Under the pieces are notes generated by a model. It worked only from the letters and a program-made list of their open reading frames with translations. It was not told the origin of the DNA and ran no database searches. From positions 341,420,196 through 341,484,195 of the forward strand of contig OY821517.1 of NCBI GenBank assembly GCA_963682025.1: a stretch of 64,000 bases of DNA, written 5' to 3'. Of this stretch, positions 33,801 to 43,699 are shown piece after piece; the first letter of the stretch is position 1, and each line of letters opens with the position of its first letter. The position numbers and the translations under genes were made by a program. The DNA is from Cordilura impudica. Lineage: Eukaryota > Arthropoda > Insecta > Diptera > Scathophagidae.

Positions 33801-36800
33801 TATACCCTATACCACTATGTGGTTTGGGTATAAAGACTTTGTGCTGCTGTTTGTAACTACCAAAAATATTTGACCTAGACCCATATTTTATTATACCGAT
33901 CGAATCAGAATCACTAGCTGATTCGATTTAACGATGTCCGTCCGTCCGTCCGTCTGTGTGTCCATGTAAAGCTTGTAATCAAACTGCAGGCCGCAAATAT
34001 GAATATATTTCGATATATATAGGCTTTTCTCGGCCATAGGATGAACGTTATTGAAATTGGTGAGAATCGGTCCATGTTCAGACCTAGCCCACATACAAAG
34101 ACCCCTATGAAATCAACGTAAATTGCCATAGAATCCAAATTATCATATAAATCTTAGTCAAATTGGGTTTGTATGTATTTATTACATCCATTAATCAGTA
34201 GTCCAAAAATGATTCCCATTGGACAACTCTTAGTCATAGGCCCCATATAGAGCTGCTTCCCGATCTTCACCTAAATCTATCAAAAAACAAAAATATTGCA
34301 CTGATTCTTCTCAAATTTTGTTTGTATATATTTTTGCCAAATACAAGAGACTTTACCTAACATGGTCAGGATCGGTCCATTTTGGGGCCTAGTCCCCATA
34401 TAGATATAGCTTCCGATATGAACTTTTTCCTATCTGCAGCCAAAAAAATTAATAAAAAATCCCACTTAAATTTGGTTTATGCTTATTTTCTATATCCAAT
34501 TAGTTGGGCCTGAGAGATAGGGCCTCTAAGCGCATGGTATAGGGTATCGTATAGTCGGTCTAGACCGACTATAATTTTCTTACTTGTTTTTATTGATTAT
34601 CTCCAAAAGGGAAAAACAACAAACGCGTTGGAACTCATAAGGACCACGGATATTCAAGAACAAATTGACAATATTAACCCCGCGGTGCGGAAAATTAGAG
34701 AAGAAAATTATCTTGAGTGTAGTTACGAGTTCCACCTGACCATGGTTGATGGAAAAGTCGTAAATAAACTGCCAAATACAACCTCAACATCGTCATGCCC
34801 GATTTGAAAAAAGACGCAAAAGAACTTCGGATATTTGAACGATTCTACAAACGAGGAGAGCAATTATGAATATGGAATCTTGCCATTGCACGCAAGAATA
34901 AGGTGTATGGAGTTTTCGCTAAAATTGGCGTATACCCTTCCAAAAAGGAGAAACACAAATACATTAGATAAGGATACATTGGATAAGGATAAGCAAAAGA
35001 TCAGAAATAACCGGATACAGGATGAGTTTTTCAAAGAAGTTGGACTAAAAGTAGTTTACCCCAGGTGCGGATACGGGAACTCAAACGATGGAAACACTTC
35101 GCGGAGGTTTTTTGAAAAGGATGAGTTTTTCAAAGAAGTTGAACTAAAAGCAGATTACCCCAGGTGCGGATTCGGGAACTCAAACGACGGAAACACTTCG
35201 CGGAGATTTTTTAATTCTACAAAATATGAAAAATATGCTTCGAAAACTGTATCATTTTTGGCGAAAATGTATCTACTGAAGAAATTGACCTCTACAGTCC
35301 ATAAAATATTGGTGCATGGCAACGATATAATTGAATATCAGTCTTTGCCAATTGGAGATCTTTCCGAAGAAGCTCAGGAGTCCCTCAACAAATTTTATAA
35401 AAAATGTAGATGCTTGAACACGTTCAAAGCATCAAGGGTGAGGCCAAATAAGGACCTCGTCAACATGTTGGCAGCATCTTCCGATCCATTCTTTTCGTCT
35501 CTGCGAAGTAACGAAAAGAAAAGAGTTAGAATTCAATAAATATAGTTCAGAAATGATTAGTCTATTAGATATACCTTCCGTTATCAATTGTGATAATTAT
35601 TTTGAAGCAATTTGAAAATATTATTTTTTTTATTTTTATTTATTGAAAAAGAAACATAAAAAATATACACCACTGTTCTTGAAACAACTATCACAAAAAA
35701 AAAATTCGTAAATGAAAAAATTCTTAAATCTACGAGTTTTTTGCTGTTCTCTAATTTCAATAAGAATATTTTTTCTCGTTTTAATTCACATAGAAAAGGC
35801 TTTGTGAAATCAAAACAAATGCCCTTTTTTCTACTAAGCATAAAAAAAACTAATTGATATTTAAACTCTAACATGTTTTTTATTGAACTGTGTCATTATT
35901 TTAAAAAATTAGACATTAATTTTATTAAAAAAAACGATTTTAAAAAACGTCTACATTTTGCGCTGATTTAAAAAAAAAACTCGTAATAAGTGGTCGATGT
36001 TAATAAAACACATTTTTTGCGATGATGCTGTTCTATAACTATAATAAAAACTTTTTATTTACACAATCTATTTTCCATTATAATTTTTTCAATTATAACA
36101 TAGATTATTTATGCACTAGTTATTGCAAATAAAGGAATTTAAAAAAAATTTTTCATCAAATCACATATTTTTTATTTTTTCATCAAATCACATATTTTTT
36201 ATTTTTTTTGCATATGTTCGAAACAGTAGTGATGCCAGTCAAATCCAATTTATTTGAATATCGAAATTTTTTTTGGTATGCCTAACTTTTTAAAAATAGA
36301 AAAGTCATTTTTAATTGAATGAAATTGAAGAACAAAAACAATTAAATGAACAAATAAGTTGTTATTTTAAAAGAAAATATTTTTCTTTATACTTTTTCTA
36401 TAAACTTAAGTAAAAACATGCACAAAATACTTAAAAGTTTTTTGTGAAACTGAATAAAGAACCTCGGTTTCTAGATAGCATATGTTCTTAACTCAAACAT
36501 ATGGTTCTTAACTCAAACATATGTTTCCATTAAATAAATAAAAAAAATTGGTTTCAAGAAACCCAAAATTTCAATTCCATGTGATTTTAAATTCACTCTT
36601 ATTCAAATAACAACGTTTCAAGAACAGGACTGATAAATCATATTTTTTAGTTAACATAAACGTGATTTTTCATTCCGTTAACAAATTTCAACTTTGATAA
36701 CCGATAAGTAAGCATCTAAGAGGCGCAGCACCTTGTTCAAAAACTTATATCATAGGCTGGACAATTATCTGTCATAGGCCTTTCAACATATTTGATTAAC

Positions 36801-39151
36801 TCAATTGGTTCAAAAGTTATGATTTTGGAACGAAAAACTCAAATGGCGCCACTGCACAAGGCGAGTATTATGCTTCTTATGGTAGCGTTTATGTGATGAA
36901 ATTAAGGGAAAAAGGCTGCATATTTTGAAATAGAAAGTTTCGTCAAGACAATGCACCAGTACATACATCCACAATTGCGACTGCCAAAATCCATGAATTA
37001 AAGTTCGAATTGCTTCATCACGCCTCTTATTCGCCAAATTAAGCTGTCTTGGACTATTTTCTATTTCCAAACTTGAAACAAAAAATTGGTGATAAAAGAT
37101 CTGCCAACAATAAAGAGGTGAAGTCTACGGGAGATACCTAGACAGTTCTTACTATAGACAGGGTATCGAAGCTATTAAATATCGGTGGAAAAATTGTATC
37201 AAGCTAAAATGAGATTATGTTGAGAAACAAAGAAAATTTCTCCAAAATTTGTTGTGTTTTCTTTGTCAGGTTTAGTTGTTCTGGGACCCGCCTCGTACAT
37301 GAAAAAATGAGCGAAATGGCAAAATTAACGAAATAACAAAATGATCTAAAGGACCGATAGAACTAAAATGGCGAAATAATACGAACTAGTTCACTATTTC
37401 ATTGAACTAGTTGACTCATGAACAACACAACTCTAGTTTCAGCGCTATAACAGACTTCTCGTTTGGTTAATATTAATGTAAGTCACAAAGTAATTCGATG
37501 ATTGAACAAGAATTCATTAGGAAAATCTTTTAAAATCAAATTAAGTCCTTTCAAGCTCTGTTTATTAATATTCACTTTTTAGAAATATAACAATTTAAAA
37601 TCTATAATTTTGCAGTACTTAGGTGGGCTTCATTAAACTCGCTTACGTTTTTCCCCCGAAATATCCAAACGAAGTGGAAAAGCCGTTAGGAATGAATATT
37701 GATGAATTTTGTTTAACTCCTTCTCTCTCATAGATTTTCTCCATTTGGTCGTTTCAAGTTATCTCATGCCGATAGTCATGAAGAGAAGGCTTTAAATCTA
37801 AGTTCTGCCATGTGGTTTGCTTGGGGTGTCTTATTGAACAGTGGCATTGGTGAGGGTACACCACGCAGTTTTTCCGCTCGTGTTTTGGGTATGGTATGGG
37901 CTGGTTTCGCCATGATCATTGTTGCCTCTTACACTGCCAACTTGGCGGCTTTTCTCGTATTGGAAAGACCCAAGACAAAACTGAGTGGCATCAATGATGC
38001 TCGTCTGCGTAATACCATGGAGAATTTAACATGTGCCACTGTCAAGGGCTCTTCCGTTGATATGTATTTTAGACGTCAGGTGGAATTATCTAATATGTAT
38101 CGTACAATGGAATCGAATAACTATGCTACTGCAGAAAAGGCCATAGAGGATGTTAAGAGGGGGTGAGCATGAAAATTAATATATTTTGTGGATTATATTT
38201 TAAGCCAATGAAATTCTTCTATATCTATTTATTTTTTTTTTTCGAATTTTCAGCAAATTAATGGCTTTTATTTGGGATTCATCACGCTTGGAATATGAAG
38301 CATCTAAGGATTGTGAATTAGTGACAGCTGGTGAATTGTTTGGTCGCAGTGGTTACGGTATAGGTCTACAAAAAGGCTCGCCCTGGACGGATGCTGTGAC
38401 TCTAAGCATATTAGAGTTTCATGAAAGTAAGTTTAAATTTAAAACGAAAAGAGTTCAAAATTCCTTACAAAAATTTTTTTTTTCAAAATATTGTTTTTCT
38501 TCTTTAGGTGGTTTCATGGAAGCTTTGGATAAATCTTGGATATTCCATGGAAATGCTCAACAATCATGTGAACTATTTGAAAAGACACCCAACACTTTGG
38601 GTTTGAAAAATATGGCTGGTGTTTTCATATTGGTAGCCGCTGGTGTAGCCATAGGCGTCGGTCTCATAATCATCGAGGTGGTCTACAAGAGACATCAAGT
38701 CAAAAAACAAAAAAGAATGGATATGGCTAGACATGCCGCTGCCAAATGGAGAGGCACCATAGAGGCAGGGCCACAAAACTTTAGCAAAAAAAAAAAAGGA
38801 AAACAAACTTAAATAGCAACATCTTTCTCTTTACAGAAACGTAAAACCTTACGCACCTCATTGGCCATGCAGCGTCAATACAATGTAGGTCTGAATGCCA
38901 ATACGGGTACCATTAGTTATACGGTGGACAAACGACGTTTTCATCGTTTAGGTCCTAGGGGACCCGAAAATGCTTGGATCGGTGATACTAATGATGTATT
39001 AAGAAATCGTCGTTTCTTAGATCCCAACAAGCCAAAAAATTCACCTAAAATTCATGCTCCTCTTTTGGGTAGAATGAATCAACCGGTCAACGCGATGCCG
39101 CCCAAATATTCACCAGGTTACACCAGTGATGTTTCTCATTTGGTAGTTTAA
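27579..39151 (+). CDS. Nmdar1: NMDA-type glutamate receptor subunit 1, exons for the C-terminal ~890 residues
   Basis: Eleven exons (27579-27803, 27939-28141, 28210-28375, 28475-28580, 30745-30905, 30978-31194, 31257-31674, 37734-38162, 38254-38426, 38508-38764, 38837-39151) total 2670 bp and stay in one frame to TAA. The product is the glycine-binding obligatory subunit of NMDA receptors, a ligand-gated cation channel of the postsynaptic membrane. Seen: most of the amino-terminal domain, ligand-binding lobes S1 and S2, M1 ([20 protein letters not shown]), pore loop with the channel asparagine in [10 protein letters not shown]3 with [10 protein letters not shown]4, and the cytoplasmic tail ending SHLVV, a possible PDZ ligand. 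It closely follows Drosophila NMDAR1 (about 997 residues), so roughly 105 N-terminal residues lie on exons not seen here. No damage is visible; the 6-kb seventh intron is packed with transposons. Confidence 0.95.
27939..28141 (+). CDS. Nmdar1: Nmdar1 exon b (amino-terminal domain)
   Basis: 203 bp, acceptor ATTTTTAG, donor GTGAAT. It reads [18 protein letters not shown] to RVYLVYA and leaves two bases (AG) for the next codon. The preceding intron is only 135 bp. Confidence 0.95.
28210..28375 (+). CDS. Nmdar1: Nmdar1 exon c (amino-terminal domain)
   Basis: 166 bp, acceptor TGTTTCCAG, donor GTAAGT. It reads [18 protein letters not shown] to HHIR, ending in phase 0. Confidence 0.95.
28475..28580 (+). 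CDS. Nmdar1: Nmdar1 exon d
   Basis: 106 bp, acceptor GTCCCTTAAG, donor GTAAGT, from [14 protein letters not shown] to NWES with one base over. The following intron is 2.16 kb and holds LINE and mariner remnants. Confidence 0.95.
28880..29660 (-). mobile_element. LINE fragment with RNase H-type 3' coding part (intronic)
   Basis: Minus-strand frames, with several stops and shifts, read [15 protein letters not shown], then [21 protein letters not shown] and [21 protein letters not shown]. This resembles the LTG.C.....H ... E...HILC.CPAL motif series found after RNase H domains of some insect non-LTR elements. An 82-codon frame at 29402-29650 upstream is unassigned. Confidence 0.5.
29959..30490 (-). 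mobile_element. mariner fragment (intronic)
   Basis: The minus strand reads [34 protein letters not shown] and EESLDE, the region of the third catalytic aspartate of D34D mariners; here the expected SDY reads TIF, so the catalytic residue is lost. Upstream pieces to about 30490 contain further mariner-like sequence with stops. Confidence 0.75.
30745..30905 (+). CDS. Nmdar1: Nmdar1 exon e
   Basis: 161 bp, acceptor GTCTTGCAG, donor GTAAGT. It reads [19 protein letters not shown] to GKFYYDA; end of the amino-terminal domain and linker to S1. Confidence 0.95.
30978..31194 (+). CDS. Nmdar1: Nmdar1 exon f (start of ligand-binding S1)
   Basis: 217 bp, acceptor CTGCCACAG, donor GTAAGT. It reads [11 protein letters not shown] ... 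[20 protein letters not shown] to [19 protein letters not shown] begins lobe 1 of the glycine site. Confidence 0.95.
31257..31674 (+). CDS. Nmdar1: Nmdar1 exon g (S1 and M1)
   Basis: 418 bp, acceptor CACATTCTAG, donor GTGAGC. It contains [49 protein letters not shown] with ligand-contacting proline/threonine/arginine positions, and membrane helix M1, ending in LLDR. Confidence 0.95.
32907..33801 (+). repeat. GTCY element with a MITE inside
   Basis: It begins ATAACCTATACAACTATGTGG and ends ATAGTCGGTAATTTTCTTCCTTGTT, having lost half of the terminal palindrome. Its interior is split by the 161-bp MITE at 33120-33280. The next copy starts immediately after it. Confidence 0.85.
33120..33280. mobile_element. 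161-bp MITE with ATGT target duplication
   Basis: Ends TAGGGTGGGT and ACCCACCCTA; internal inverted pair GAGCTCATCGCGATTCTGGTA / TACCAGAATCGCGATGAGC (first split from second by ~55 bp). ATGT lies on both sides (33116-33119, 33281-33284) and the host GTCY sequence is contiguous if one removes it. No coding capacity. Confidence 0.85.
33802..34588 (+). repeat. GTCY element, full length, abutting the previous copy
   Basis: Runs from ATACCCTATACCACTATGTGG to the complete AGTCGGTCTAGACCGACT palindrome and ATAATTTTCTTACTTG. It is head-to-tail with the preceding copy with no spacer; mariner coding sequence (IDYLQKGKT) resumes straight after. Confidence 0.9.
34640..35541 (+). pseudogene. Transposase C-terminal fragment, possibly Transib/RAG1-like
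   Basis: A frame open from ~34640, with one TGA at 34805-34807 where the second cysteine of a CPIC motif would be expected, continues to TAA after RVRIQ. Order of motifs: [18 protein letters not shown](stop), [26 protein letters not shown] (twice), [34 protein letters not shown], and [10 protein letters not shown] recall this motif series from arthropod and cnidarian transposase-like proteins; assignment to Transib/RAG1 relatives is uncertain. A 99-bp segment is duplicated in tandem in frame (35021-35119, 35120-35218). The N-terminal part is absent. Confidence 0.55.
35560..36790. other. AT-rich interval inside the mariner, with short tandem duplications
   Basis: No coding motif. Two small tandem duplications are present: CATCAAATCACATATTTTTT about 28 bp apart at ~36157-36200, and GTTCTTAACTCAAACATATG in two adjacent copies at ~36484-36523. 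It may be the remaining noncoding end of the element that carried the transposase fragment. Confidence 0.45.
37734..38162 (+). CDS. Nmdar1: Nmdar1 exon h (pore loop, M3, start of S2)
   Basis: 429 bp, acceptor CTCTCATAG, donor GTGAGC. It contains the re-entrant pore loop [16 protein letters not shown] with the asparagine codon at 37837-37839 that governs calcium permeation and magnesium block in the family, helix M3 with SYTANLAAF, and the start of lobe 2 ([16 protein letters not shown]). Confidence 0.95.
38254..38426 (+). CDS. Nmdar1: Nmdar1 exon i (S2)
   Basis: 173 bp, acceptor GAATTTTCAG, donor GTAAGT. It reads [16 protein letters not shown] (with the ligand-binding aspartate), [15 protein letters not shown] to LEFHE. 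Confidence 0.95.
38508..38764 (+). CDS. Nmdar1: Nmdar1 exon j (end of S2, M4, tail start)
   Basis: 257 bp, acceptor CTTCTTTAG. It reads [19 protein letters not shown] sequence (first S codon split), [19 protein letters not shown]4 ([20 protein letters not shown]) and KWRGTIE. The expected donor is GC, not GT: GAG then GCAGGG. If not spliced, the frame runs on for 15 codons to TAA at 38810-38812. Confidence 0.9.
38765..38836 (+). other. Nmdar1: Nmdar1 last intron, GC-AG type, with read-through alternative
   Basis: 72 bp between GTIE and KRKTLRTS, positions that join exactly in the fly protein family. It starts GCAGGG and ends CTCTTTACAG. No GT donor lies close enough to keep the conserved join. 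Retention would give a lysine-rich tail and remove the final 104 residues. Confidence 0.7.
38837..39151 (+). CDS. Nmdar1: Nmdar1 exon k (cytoplasmic tail)
   Basis: Begins [20 protein letters not shown] and ends [12 protein letters not shown] with TAA at 39149-39151. The basic start is a possible calmodulin-binding segment by analogy with the vertebrate tail; the final residues look like a PDZ ligand. Both roles are inferred. Confidence 0.95.
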   Translation, partial: KRKTLRTSLAMQRQYNVGLNANTGTISYTVDKRRFHRLGPRGPENAWIGDTNDVLRNRRFLDPNKPKNSPKIHAPLLGRMNQPVNAMPPKYSPGYTSDVSHLVV

Positions 39152-39646
39152 AAAGTGTGGATGCTGCTGCAAATCAAAATGTACGGGTAAAATAGCTAAT
39201 TGTTGAAATTTAACACTTAAGAACATAAATAACGAAATTATAATTATATTATTATAATTTGTTGAAATTTTTTAAACAAAGTTGTGTGTTAACATTATAA
39301 ATAGTTTATACAATTTTTTTTTTTTTGTTTTTTTGTTTTCTTTTGAAAAATTTTTTATATTTTTATGAAAATTTTTATATACACAAAATATTATTCTACA
39401 AGAAACAATTTTGTTAAAATTAAAAAAAGATAATTAATTACAACAAACAATTAAACCACCTTGAAATAGGTTTGAAAAAATAAATAGTGTAATAAATAAT
39501 AGAGCAAAATTTAGGAGGTTTCTCTGATGCTTGCATATAAATATTTTTTTTTTTTCAATTTTAAAATTTTATGAAAGAATTAAGTGAATTTCAAAGAACT
39601 TTATATACATACGAATTTAATTTGTTTAGTTTATAAATTTAATAAA
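39152..39646 (+). terminator. Nmdar1: Nmdar1 3' untranslated region with poly(A) signals
   Basis: AT-rich sequence with AATAAA hexamers at about 39479, 39491 and 39641. Which one is used cannot be told from sequence alone. Confidence 0.5.
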
Positions 39647-39664
39647 ATGTGTCTAATGTCTCAT

Positions 39665-39860
39665 TTGCCAAATCAATTAACTACGTTTTCTGATATTTAG
39701 GATTTCTTCTTCTGAAAGCACTTGATTGATGTCAAATTGATTCAAAAGAAATTTCTCTAATAATTAGAATTAACACCAGATACATATTTTTATGAAACAG
39801 TGCTTTGACCAAAATATTAAAAAAAAAACTGCTAGTGGAGTTAATCGCTTTGGCAAGTGA
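39665..39860. mobile_element. Short MITE-like element, copy 1
   Basis: Left end TTGCCAAATCAATTAACTACG and right end GTGGAGTTAATCGCTTTGGCAA are inverted versions of each other, ~195 bp apart. Related copies lie at 54248-54345 and 54783-54863. No coding capacity. Confidence 0.65.
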
Positions 39861-40539
39861 CGCATTTATACATCAAGGGCTTTCTGCCAGCAGGGCAATT
39901 TTCGCAATTATAAGATATTTTGCCGGCGCATTCTATTTAACAAAATTAGTCATTTATGCCCTTCTGGCAGGAAACCCTCTATATTTTTAATTGTGTTTAT
40001 TTAAATTACATCCAACCGCCATTACAAAATAATAATTTAAAGATCAGGGTTTTAATATAATTAAAATAATGATTTAAAACAACAGGCTTTTCTCAATTGA
40101 CGGGAATCCTCTTTAATGCGAATCCTATACAAAGAGATTAGAGAATTAAAAGATTTTAGTCTCTTATGACTTAGTTTTAAGGCGTATATCAGAACTCTGT
40201 TTAAAGGCGCCATTACTCGAACGTAAACGTGATCCTGTTATAGACAAACGTAAGCATATTATAGCTTTTCCAGACTTGTGAAAATATCCACAAGTTTCCA
40301 ATTTTGTTAAGCAAATTGTCAAGAAAAATTAAATTTGTGAATATGGCAACATAAAAGAAGAATTGGATATTCAGAAATTAATTACACGGAATTAATTTAC
40401 ACTACAAAATAAAAAAAAAATAATGAGTAAATCACTTTAAGTCTTTTAGAATTTGGATTACACCCTCAAAATCTGAAATTGTCGGCCAAAAAAGTTTTCT
40501 CCACACTTGACGGAATAAAATATTTTTAACTAAATTAGT

Positions 40540-41190
40540 TTTTAACCGATTTTTAATTTTTGAACGGTTTTAAAAACGTGTTATTTAGAATGGAAGAGTT
40601 CAGTCACCTATCAAAAATAAAAAATGGCAAAAATAAAACTATAGCGCAGAATTCGTATTCGGTTGAAAACAGATCGAACGATATCATACACTTAAGATAT
40701 CGAAGCTTAATATCTGAGTGGCAGTTCTATATTAATTCAGTTCGTCTTTGGAACATGCTACCCTCGTCCATTCAATTTATAAGCAACGCTCAGCAATTTA
40801 GGAAAGAACTATTTCAATTTCACTCATAATTAATTAAATGTAATTGATTTCAGCTCTCATTTATATATATATTTTGTTTCTTTAAAAAAAAAATTATTTC
40901 TTTTATATTTATATTTATTTATTTATATATTTTTATTAAATTAACCCATTATGCTTCATATGTATTAATCATTTTTTTTTTTCTTTTTTTTTTTTATTAT
41001 TAATTTTTTATCTTTTTGGGTTTTATTTATTAAATTAATTTTTTTTCTGTTATACTGTGTACTATTTATATACTGTGTGTTTTTAAATGTACTTATTCAT
41101 CATTACTTTGTAAAAATCCATTACTTTAATTATAAGATTGTAAATCTTGTTGTAATGGAAAAATAATGAAATAAATTAAATTAAAATTAA
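40540..41190 (+). mobile_element. LINE 3' fragment
   Basis: The frame 40560-40829 ends RYRSLISEWQFYINSVRLWNML ..SIQ ... FRKELFQFHS, the same C-terminal pattern as the LINE at 20474-23128 (SECQFFILTIRLWNQLPWNIQ). A ~360-bp AT-rich 3' untranslated region follows and ends in TCTTGTTGTAATGG and tandem AAATTAAA-type repeats. Confidence 0.75.
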
Positions 41191-41425
41191 AAGCAAAAAA
41201 ACTCCCTGTGGCACTTAGGTAGTCCAACATGTCCTCGAAACAATAAGAGTATGTACAAATATCTCGAAGTTGAAACAGCATTTTTTTTGATACATTGCTA
41301 TCTATATATCTTCTTATAAAAAAAGAAAAATTTATTTTCTTAAATTAATATAATTAAATACGGACTATTTTGACTTTCAAAACACTATTTTAAAACCCAA
41401 ACATTTTCCGTTTCATTATTATTTA

Positions 41426-43390
41426 CTAGCTGTTTCGACACGGCGTTGCTCGGATTTCCCGAAATTAAACACATTGAAGTCATTTTATGTATTGTTTTTT
41501 AAAATACCTAGTAAATATTTTATTTGGAAAGAATTACTGCTTTTAATTAAATATGACAGAAATCACATAGATGAAAGAACACCCCCATAACAGCTTGAAA
41601 CTCGTGAGCAGGCGACATATAGTTACCAATGAGAAAATCATGGTGTCTCCAAATGTAAACTGGTGATTTTAAATGTTTGTCCTTGAGACTTATTTACTGT
41701 AATGGCAAATACTAACTTGGCTGGGAATTGCAGGCGGTTGAATTGAAGTGGTAAATCTGCTGGTGTGAGGGATATTCCTTTTGTTGAGCCTGTTAATAGA
41801 GTCGCTCCGATGAGATTAGGAATAACACGGGTTACTCGCAATCTTGTGTCATTGCAAAGTTTTGGCGCATTGAGATTCCGCATAAGAATAATTGCAATTC
41901 CAACCTCAAGTTCTAATTTGTGGAGTGGACTTCGACAACTCGATGGAATTAAGAAACTCGGGTATGTAGTGCCTTGCTATTCAGATATAACGGTATCAAT
42001 GGATTTGTATACTATGACACAGAATTTGTCGGTTAATGTGATCCACGGCTCTGTTTTTGGTGCTAACAATGCTCTTTCGTATAAGCAGAATTCATAGGAT
42101 ATATTTCGGTAAATTTCCTGATAAACTTCAGATAGAAGTTGTTCTTCAAAGGATACCAAATTGCTGAATGCTGGTTTAAACGCTGTTTTCCATTGATATC
42201 TTTTACCACTTCCTTATTTCCAATTTTTAGAAATTCTGCTGCATGTGTTGCAGCAGTGGAATCATTAAACTGATGCAGTCGCATATGGGTGGAATGGCTT
42301 AATCTAGAAATTTGGTTCCAAAGATGTGATGCTTTTAAGCCAGCATTAATTTCATTAGCCGGTATTCCTCTTGGAATAACAGATAGTGTTTGGCGGCAAT
42401 ATTCTACAAGAAGCACCACATAGCCGCCCATAAGTGCCTCGGGACTGAAAACTTCGAATTAAGGTCTCAATAGCAGTAGCTTCCCTGAGCATGCAATTGC
42501 TCCCTGTGCCACCAGGAGCATCCAAGAAGAAAAGAGCACCATCATATCTATTAATCTGCGTTATTATTATATTTTCAAAAAGCATTTTTTGTTCGGGAAG
42601 TAATCTAAGTATCTTTTCTGCCATTTCTGCATTAATAGCAGTGAGCCTGTAGCTTAATTCTCTTGACAACTCATCGACCACATTTTGTAATCTAACTGGG
42701 CGCGGAATGCCAAACTGGCCTATATCTTTCACCACTATCGATATCAACTTGTCCTCAATGTTAATTAAAGCCTCGTTGTAGGTGTCATTCTCAAATGTAG
42801 CATCAGAAATAATTACTTGCCTTCTACGAAGAATGTCTTCAGTCAAATCATTCCTGTAATCCTGCCAGAGACCCAAAGGTATCCATAACTCACACACACT
42901 CTTTGCTGAAAAATTTGCTCATTAAAGTAAACTCTTTTTCCATTCTCCAAATGAACGGCCAAATGTGTTACGCACGGGTATCACTCATGCAATGGAAAAC
43001 TAATTAAGACCATGCTGTTTCATTGCTGTTAGTAGTGATAGCAAAATAATACAATTGCAAAAACTAGATTTTAAGTGGAGTGTGATATCCCATCAAGAGC
43101 CTATGTAGCACAGTATTCCTTTCAGGGGCAGCACTTGCGAAATTTCCTGGCAATCGATTCAGTAATTTAAGCGTGGTTGCGTAAAAATTGGACGTAAAAT
43201 GGAGCGTGGCATACAATCAAAAGCTTTTATAGCCTATAGCTCGTTCCAGAGAAAGCACTATATGTGTGTCAAATTCCATGTGAATCGGTTCAGTAGTTTT
43301 TGTGTGAATAGATAACGAACAAACAAACAAACAATCACTAGAGGACCCCTGCTGCTCCGCAGCATTATATTATATTATATTATATTAATT
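41426..43390 (-). mobile_element. Helitron, deletion derivative with helicase remains
   Basis: The minus-strand 3' end is GAAACAGCTAG followed by T, with GCAACGCCGTGTCG hairpin-prone sequence upstream. The interior carries Helitron helicase. The upper end, with GCTGCGGAGCAGC and a TTTG-repeat leader and an AACCGATT..CATGGAATTTG segment, looks like a Helitron 5' region, but its exact terminus is lost in a (TATAT)n run near 43370-43390. Confidence 0.75.
41638..42990 (-). pseudogene. Helitron PIF1-like helicase, broken
   Basis: Pieces in order on the minus strand: AVHLENGKRVYF, LTEDILRRRQ, NEALINIEDKL, LNAEQ-type region (AINAEMAEKILRLL), FLDAPGGTG (Walker A; the lysine is missing and the next residue is serine), CRQTLSVIPRGIPANEINA (motif II-III region), HMRLHQF, then LMRNLNAPKLCN-like, TRLRVTRVIPNLIGATLLTG, LQFNRLQFPAKLVFAITVNKSQGQTF and YVACSR. 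There are frame changes near 42400 and 41980. The replication-initiator domain usual upstream is absent. Confidence 0.85.
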
Positions 43391-43410
43391 TTTATAATAT
43401 AATACCAAAA

Positions 43411-43640
43411 TTTGCCAAGAGAAGTTAACGTACAGTAATGCCAAAATATGCCAAGAGAAGTTAACGTACAGTAAAAGTAAAGTTGATTGTCCACGCATAA
43501 CTTTCCTCAAACCCAAAGAATTTGCCAAGAGAAGTTAACGTACAGTAATGCCAAAATATGCAAAGACAAGTTAACGTACAGTAAAAGTAAAGTTGATTCT
43601 CCACGCACAACTTTCCTCAACCCCAACGAGCAGTTAATAG
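43411..43640. repeat. Two tandem 111-bp units
   Basis: TTTGCCAAGAGAAG starts at 43411 and 43522. Each unit contains two copies of GAAGTTAACGTACAGTAA and ends ACTTTCCTCAA.CCCAA. The second copy has a few changes (CAAAGACAAG). Confidence 0.85.
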
Positions 43641-43699
43641 CTCAAAAGAAGGAGCTTGATCCACTGAGTGTTCTTGGACCTATGTCAACAGCCTACGTT

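Larger units (their letters stand above)
32287..37295 (+). mobile_element. mariner (D34D type) expanded to 5 kb by insertions, in Nmdar1 intron 7
   Basis: The ends match as inverted repeats (left CTAGGACGGTCCCAGAACAAC, right GTTGTTCTGGGACCCGCCTCG) and both are flanked by TA (32285-32286, 37296-37297). The 5' part (32287-~32906) ends at a KVMASVFWDAHG-like region. The reading resumes at 34590 with [10 protein letters not shown] and again at about 36850 with EYYAS, DEIKGK, the QDNAP-like region, and the C-terminal GIEAIKYRW. Between these lie two GTCY elements and a foreign transposase fragment. All transposase parts contain stops. Confidence 0.8.

Noticed and set aside
41779..42097. Plus-strand frame at 41765-42097
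   Set aside because: It is the antisense of the Helitron helicase pieces.
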